Source: Serilophus lunatus (Eukaryota > Chordata > Aves > Passeriformes > Eurylaimidae). Taken from it: a stretch of DNA of 64,000 nucleotides. The notes below the pieces were generated by a model. That model did no database searches. It saw only the letters and a program-made list of their open reading frames with translations, and was not told where the DNA came from. The position numbers and the translations under genes were made by a program. Position 1 is the first letter of the stretch; every line of letters begins with the position of its first letter. Positions 60,101 through 64,000 of this stretch are shown here, one piece after another. Where the stretch lies: positions 113,482 to 177,481 of the forward strand of contig VXBA01003811.1 of the NCBI GenBank assembly GCA_013399895.1, read 5' to 3'.

Positions 60101-63100
60101 GATTTTGTGTGTATTCCCATTGTTCCCTGCTTTGAACAGCAGAATGGGGAGCCCCATAAGCTTGGGCTTCTCAGAATACTCCTTTGTGACTGTTACAAAG
60201 CCTAAAATGAAATCTGAGGTTTGTAGGCTCTATCACATTAATGGACATGCTTAAAAATATTTAGAGGCACTAATACACCACCCTAAGCAGCATCAGTCAG
60301 TTGCTTTCTTGCAAAGTGGTTCCTGTGATACTCACAAGGAAAATTAAGTTCCTGGGGTCTTGTCCTCCTTTTTGTTCAGGATTCTATCTCCCTCTTTTGG
60401 TTTTTTCTCTTTCCTAAAAGAAGCCATAGCCAGGAGGAAACAGAGGGCATTATTACCTGTGCTGACAGGTGAGGGAAGCAGTAGCAGGCTCAGAATGATG
60501 TGACTGATCCTGAAGAGCAGGAACTGCCCTCAAGCTTCAGAGAGCTTCTTGTCCTACCTGTGTCTTACCTCTTGAGGTCAGCAGGCTCCCACAGTACTCC
60601 ATGGGCATCTTCATTGACACACAACCAGAAAACTCTGCAGGCCTAAAGCTTCCCAAGGTATTGCCCATATTGAGCAGCTGTCCAGGACCCTTTCCTTCCA
60701 GGTTGATTAGATGTCATTCAGTCCACGACGTTCCCAGTGATGACGGATTTTCCCTTACAGCTCTTCCTCCACTCCTGTTTCCCACCTACTTCCACTGCCA
60801 CACATTCTACATTGCTTACACAAAAAGGTATTGGGTGGTAAGTACTGCTCCTTGTGTGACCAAAAAGGGGTCAGTTGGGGGCTCCAACCTTCCTTCTGGG
60901 CTCTGTCCAGAGCTGAGTGGACAAAGTGACACCTGTGGCTATAAAAATCTCCTTACTAGGTGTGAATTCAGATTCATCTCTTACACAAGCCATGAAAAAG
61001 TATCATTAGCTTCCCTTAACTTGGATTGCTCACATCATTCTATTCAGAAAAAAATTGTAACACCTAAATGTAAATTATTCTCTTGTACCTGTAGCATAAA
61101 GCTTAGAAATATTTAAGTAAATGTAATTCAATTTTTTTTTCTTTTCTTGTTGTCTCTGATTTTGGTAGGACCTGGCCTGCATGATGACCTTCTATATCAG
61201 ATTCTTTTATACTTATGGATCATTACTAGAAATAAAGAGTGTCCTGGCATATTATTTTATATTCAGGTGATGTCTCTTCAGAAGGTTCTTTACACCTCTA
61301 CCTGCCTGCCTTTCTCTGCCTTTGCTTTTCTTTCCACATTCTCCTTTACCACCTCATTTTTTGCTTATTTTTTTAACTCCATGAAGCTAAACTAAAACTC
61401 ATCTGCTCAACTGCCAGTACAAGTGTTATGTTCACTCACTGGCAGCAAAGAGACCTCAATGAGTGCTGACCAAATTGAGAAACACCTCATACAACATTCA
61501 GTGCTTTGGGTGTTGGGTCTGCTACTGGTTAAAGAGAACATTTAACCAAAGCAGCTTAGTCTGGACTTGCAAATTCCTAGGCTTGAATGGACAACACACT
61601 CTCCACTTGGATCATTTCACTGATTTGAATCAGTTTGGTCCTTGGCTACAGATAAAACAAGCTGAATAAAAGCTGCAACAGTGCTACAGCAAAAAGAATA
61701 TATTAAATGAGTTTCACAAGGGAGTATGAAACTTCCAGGTGCTGGATTAGCAATGCTAGTCCAGCCATGTGTTTGTAGTTCTGGCTATGCTGTTATTTCA
61801 ATGGCTCATCACTGACCTTTTTACCTGATACTGAATTCTGGCCTCTGCTCTGATTGCACAGGATGCTGGAGAGTAGCTGGTTTGTCTGGGTTTCACAGAT
61901 GAACCACATCCCTATGGATATTTACTACGACAAAAATTTGGACTGGGCATCTACTCAGGTAAAATATTTTTTCCATTCTTAAGCATTATGGCCATACAGT
62001 TACAAATTTTAACCCTAAGCAAGACTTCTGTTACATTAAGGGTGAAACCTGTTGGTAAGCAGGGTAATGGATCCAGTCATGGAAATGGTAAAGCAGGACA
62101 GCAGTGGGCAATCTAAGTCCAAATCCAGGTCCCAGCTCTAGTTCCTAAGCACACCTCCTTCCTCACTTACTGCATCATTCTGTCTCAGACCTCTCCCATT
62201 TATGTGGAGATGGAAGTTTGTGTCCTGCTCTTGCTGAGCAGCTTTGTACCAGCAGAATTCCACTGTGGTGTCCCCTCTTTCAGGGAGACCCAGCAGCAAA
62301 GCCTGGCCTCCCCAAAAACACCCTGCCCTCCCTGCTTGTTCTGCACACACAGGTTTGAGAAGACCCAGGAGGGACTTGTGATTCACAGGAGCACTGAGCC
62401 AACTCCCAGTTGGGTGAGAAAAGCTGCAGGCACCATCCCGGACTGACTTTGCTTTCCTTTGCCTCCTCCAGCTCCAGGCAACGTGCAATGTTGAGCAGTC
62501 GCTGTTCAACGACTGGTTTACTGGGCATCTGAACTTCCAGATTGAGCATCAGTAAGTGCACACCCCAAGAGACAATGTTCTTCCCACCCCCTCCACTTTT
62601 AATAGTTTGGTCCTTAAAAAAGACTGAGACCCCTCAAGAGATTCATGATGCAATTCAAACCCTCCACTGGATGCACAGGATGAGAAGTGAAAATGAAACA
62701 TGGGCTGGACCATATGAGCTGCAACAGGGTCTATCCCATGTAGTGGCTTGTAAGGATTAGGGAAAATGTCCATGTTAAGGCACCTGTTTTTAGTCTGTCA
62801 CAGTAGTTTAAGTTTCATGCTGACTATCTATGCTGTTACTCCAGAGACTGAGAAGGATAAGCTCATCTGCTCTGTACTATGGAGATGGTTACTTCTGGAA
62901 AAAGGGGAGGGAGGGAAAGGAGCTTCTTCCATAAGCAGCACTTAATTTGCAGCAATGTTGCTTCAGAGATGCTAGACCCAAACTATGGAAAGGAATAGAA
63001 TGGGAAAGCAGGAAAAGTCATCAGAGTTACCTGTGCTAAAAGAAAGGAATGCTGAGAGCAGCTCCAGACCTTGCTCTGTGCGAGCTGGGTGGTTCCTGGG

Positions 63101-63438
63101 GTCACACTAACGAATGTGAACATGGGAAAGGTAGGATTTCCTATGGAGCACTGGAACAGAATTTGCCTGTGTCCTGTTCACAGCCTGTTCCCCACGATGC
63201 CAAGACACAACTACTGGAAGGTGGCCCCTCTGGTGAAGTCCCTGTGTGCCAAACACGGCATCGAGTACCAGTGCAAGCCCCTGCTCACGGCCTTTGCAGA
63301 CATTGTGCAGTAAGTAACACACAGGCAAAAAAACTCCTCACCGACACTCCCCTCAGCCACCCTGCAATGTGTCCTCTCTTTCTCAGCTCTCTTAAGAACT
63401 CAGGAGAGCTCTGGCTCGATGCCTACCTCCACAAATAA
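53740..63438 (+). CDS. FADS1-like front-end fatty acid desaturase, copy C
   Basis: This is the third complete tandem FADS1 paralogue. Coding exons: 53740-53943, 55766-55876, 56942-57139, 57482-57583, 57743-57871, 58905-58965, 60761-60837, 61169-61266, 61862-61958, 62472-62551, 63184-63309, 63387-63438; all introns are GT-AG (1335 bp, 444 aa from this start). HPGG is at 52-55; histidine boxes are HDLGH (179-183), HSQHH (216-220) and QIEHH (382-386). Exon 7, after a 1.8-kb intron, encodes a diverged segment ([13 protein letters not shown]) matching copy A at about 11 of 25 residues; exon 8 matches at about 16 of 33. Exon 11 is identical in DNA to copy A. The start is uncertain: in-frame ATGs lie at 53740, 53752, 53758 and 53776, and at 53524 with an open frame. 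The ambiguous base at 53775 is the third base of GGN, always Gly. The reading frame is otherwise intact. Confidence 0.92.
54130..54256 (-). mobile_element. CR1 LINE fragment (left arm of inverted pair)
   Basis: An antisense piece (AAGCCATTCCCCTTTGTCC, CCTCTCCAGCTCCATTGGAG) in copy C intron 1, immediately before an oppositely oriented CR1. Confidence 0.8.
54262..54590 (+). mobile_element. CR1 LINE fragment (right arm of inverted pair)
   Basis: A sense CR1 piece with more internal sequence (CAGCTGGAGCGAGTCCAGAG, GTTCAGCCTGGAGGAGAGGA, GAGAGGGACTTTGGACAAGG, GGCACAGGTTGCCCAGAGAA). It stops before the 3' terminus. Confidence 0.9.
55520..55553 (+). repeat. 34-bp repeated motif, copy 1 (copy C intron 1)
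   Basis: The motif begins TTAGGTCATCTTAAAATT and ends TATGGCTTTGCAAAA. It recurs at 59325-59358 with one mismatch. Confidence 0.9.
59325..59358 (+). repeat. 34-bp repeated motif, copy 2 (copy C intron 6)
   Basis: This is the same motif as 55520-55553, with one base changed (G to C). The flanks are not similar, so the shared block is short and sharply bounded. Confidence 0.9.
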
Positions 63439-64000
63439 GAAGACAGGGCTTCGTGGTACCATTCAGAGCCAGCCACGTCTGCATTCCCAGCCACCTGGGG
63501 AGCAGGGACCACAAGGGACTCTCTGGCAGAAGAAAATAAATAAGAACTGAAGGCAACGATTCCAATAGTGATGGAGCCACCTGAATTTTACTTCTGGTCT
63601 TTCCTAAGGTTTTGGTTCAGATCTCTTGAGAGTGGGGAGAGCAAGCAGAAGGTGAATTGTTACAAAAGGGAGAAGCTCTTGCTAAATGTGTCTGAGCATT
63701 TCTGAGCCTCAGCACAGGCTCAAGTCAGATTATGGACTGGTGCAGCTGCATACACTTAATTTCATGCCAGAGTCCTCTGACCACGGGTTTTTTTAGTTCT
63801 CTTCATGTGGAAGGTTTAATGCTTAATACACCATTTGCTTCTTTGAAGTAATTTGAAATGGCAAAGGATTTTCGATTAACATGATGCTCCAGCAATGCTT
63901 AAATCGTAATAAATTATAACAAACTACAAATCACACTTCAGAGTGTAGCAATATGCAGTTGAATAAATAAACTTATGTTCTCCACGGACACCCCTTTGTC
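63439..64000 (+). other. Copy C 3' UTR and downstream flank
   Basis: This non-coding flank holds the candidate polyadenylation signals. No further gene starts before the window ends. By vertebrate synteny FEN1 would be expected beyond this side; that is inference. Confidence 0.6.
63535..63540 (+). other. Polyadenylation signal, copy C
   Basis: AATAAA lies 97 bp after the copy C stop codon and would give a short 3' UTR. Further AATAAA hexamers lie at 63908 and 63962-63971. Confidence 0.55.

Overview
The window is avian nuclear DNA. The evidence is about two dozen 5'-truncated CR1 LINE fragments with the bird-type 3' end (reading GGTCCCTTCCAACCC, then ATTCTGTG repeats), short GT-AG introns, GC-rich CpG-island first exons, and genes that match the vertebrate fatty acid desaturase (FADS) cluster. 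The species cannot be named from sequence alone.

Layout. 1-3341 (minus strand): the first coding exon of FADS2 (3135-3341), its upstream CpG-rich sequence, and part of its intron 1; the other FADS2 exons lie left of base 1. 3342-11292: divergent intergenic region with a long pyrimidine tract, a 28-bp tandem repeat and CR1 copies. 11293-19959 (plus): a complete 12-exon FADS1 gene (copy A, 441 aa). 28568-37330 (plus): a complete, diverged 12-exon FADS1-like gene (copy B, 448 aa). 37331-53739: 16.4 kb without genes, AT-rich, with CR1 fragments and a duplicated non-coding module. 53740-63438 (plus): a third complete 12-exon FADS1-like gene (copy C, 444 aa). 63439-64000: 3' flank with polyadenylation signals.

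All three plus-strand genes keep an N-terminal cytochrome b5 domain with HPGG, two membrane-spanning pairs, and three histidine boxes (HxxxH, HxxHH, QIEHH). Exon lengths are the same in all three for exons 2-5 and 7-12; exon 6 of copy B is one codon shorter, and exon 1 varies. In vertebrates FADS2 (delta-6) and FADS1 (delta-5) act in sequence, with ELOVL5 elongation between them, to make arachidonic acid and EPA. The head-to-head FADS2/FADS1 arrangement is the conserved vertebrate one. Here the FADS1 side is expanded to three tandem copies.

The most notable observations are: (i) copies A and C have identical exon 11 sequence (126/126 bp, plus a few flanking bases) while the neighbouring introns are unrelated in sequence and length and exon 10 differs at 13 of 80 sites, which suggests short-tract gene conversion; (ii) copies B and C diverge strongly from A in exons 7-8, next to intact catalytic histidines, which suggests altered substrate use; (iii) copy B lacks a strong CpG island and carries a 21-bp tandem duplication just before its start codon; (iv) a non-coding block of about 200 bp, with an adjoining CR1 end, is present twice in the large B-C gap.
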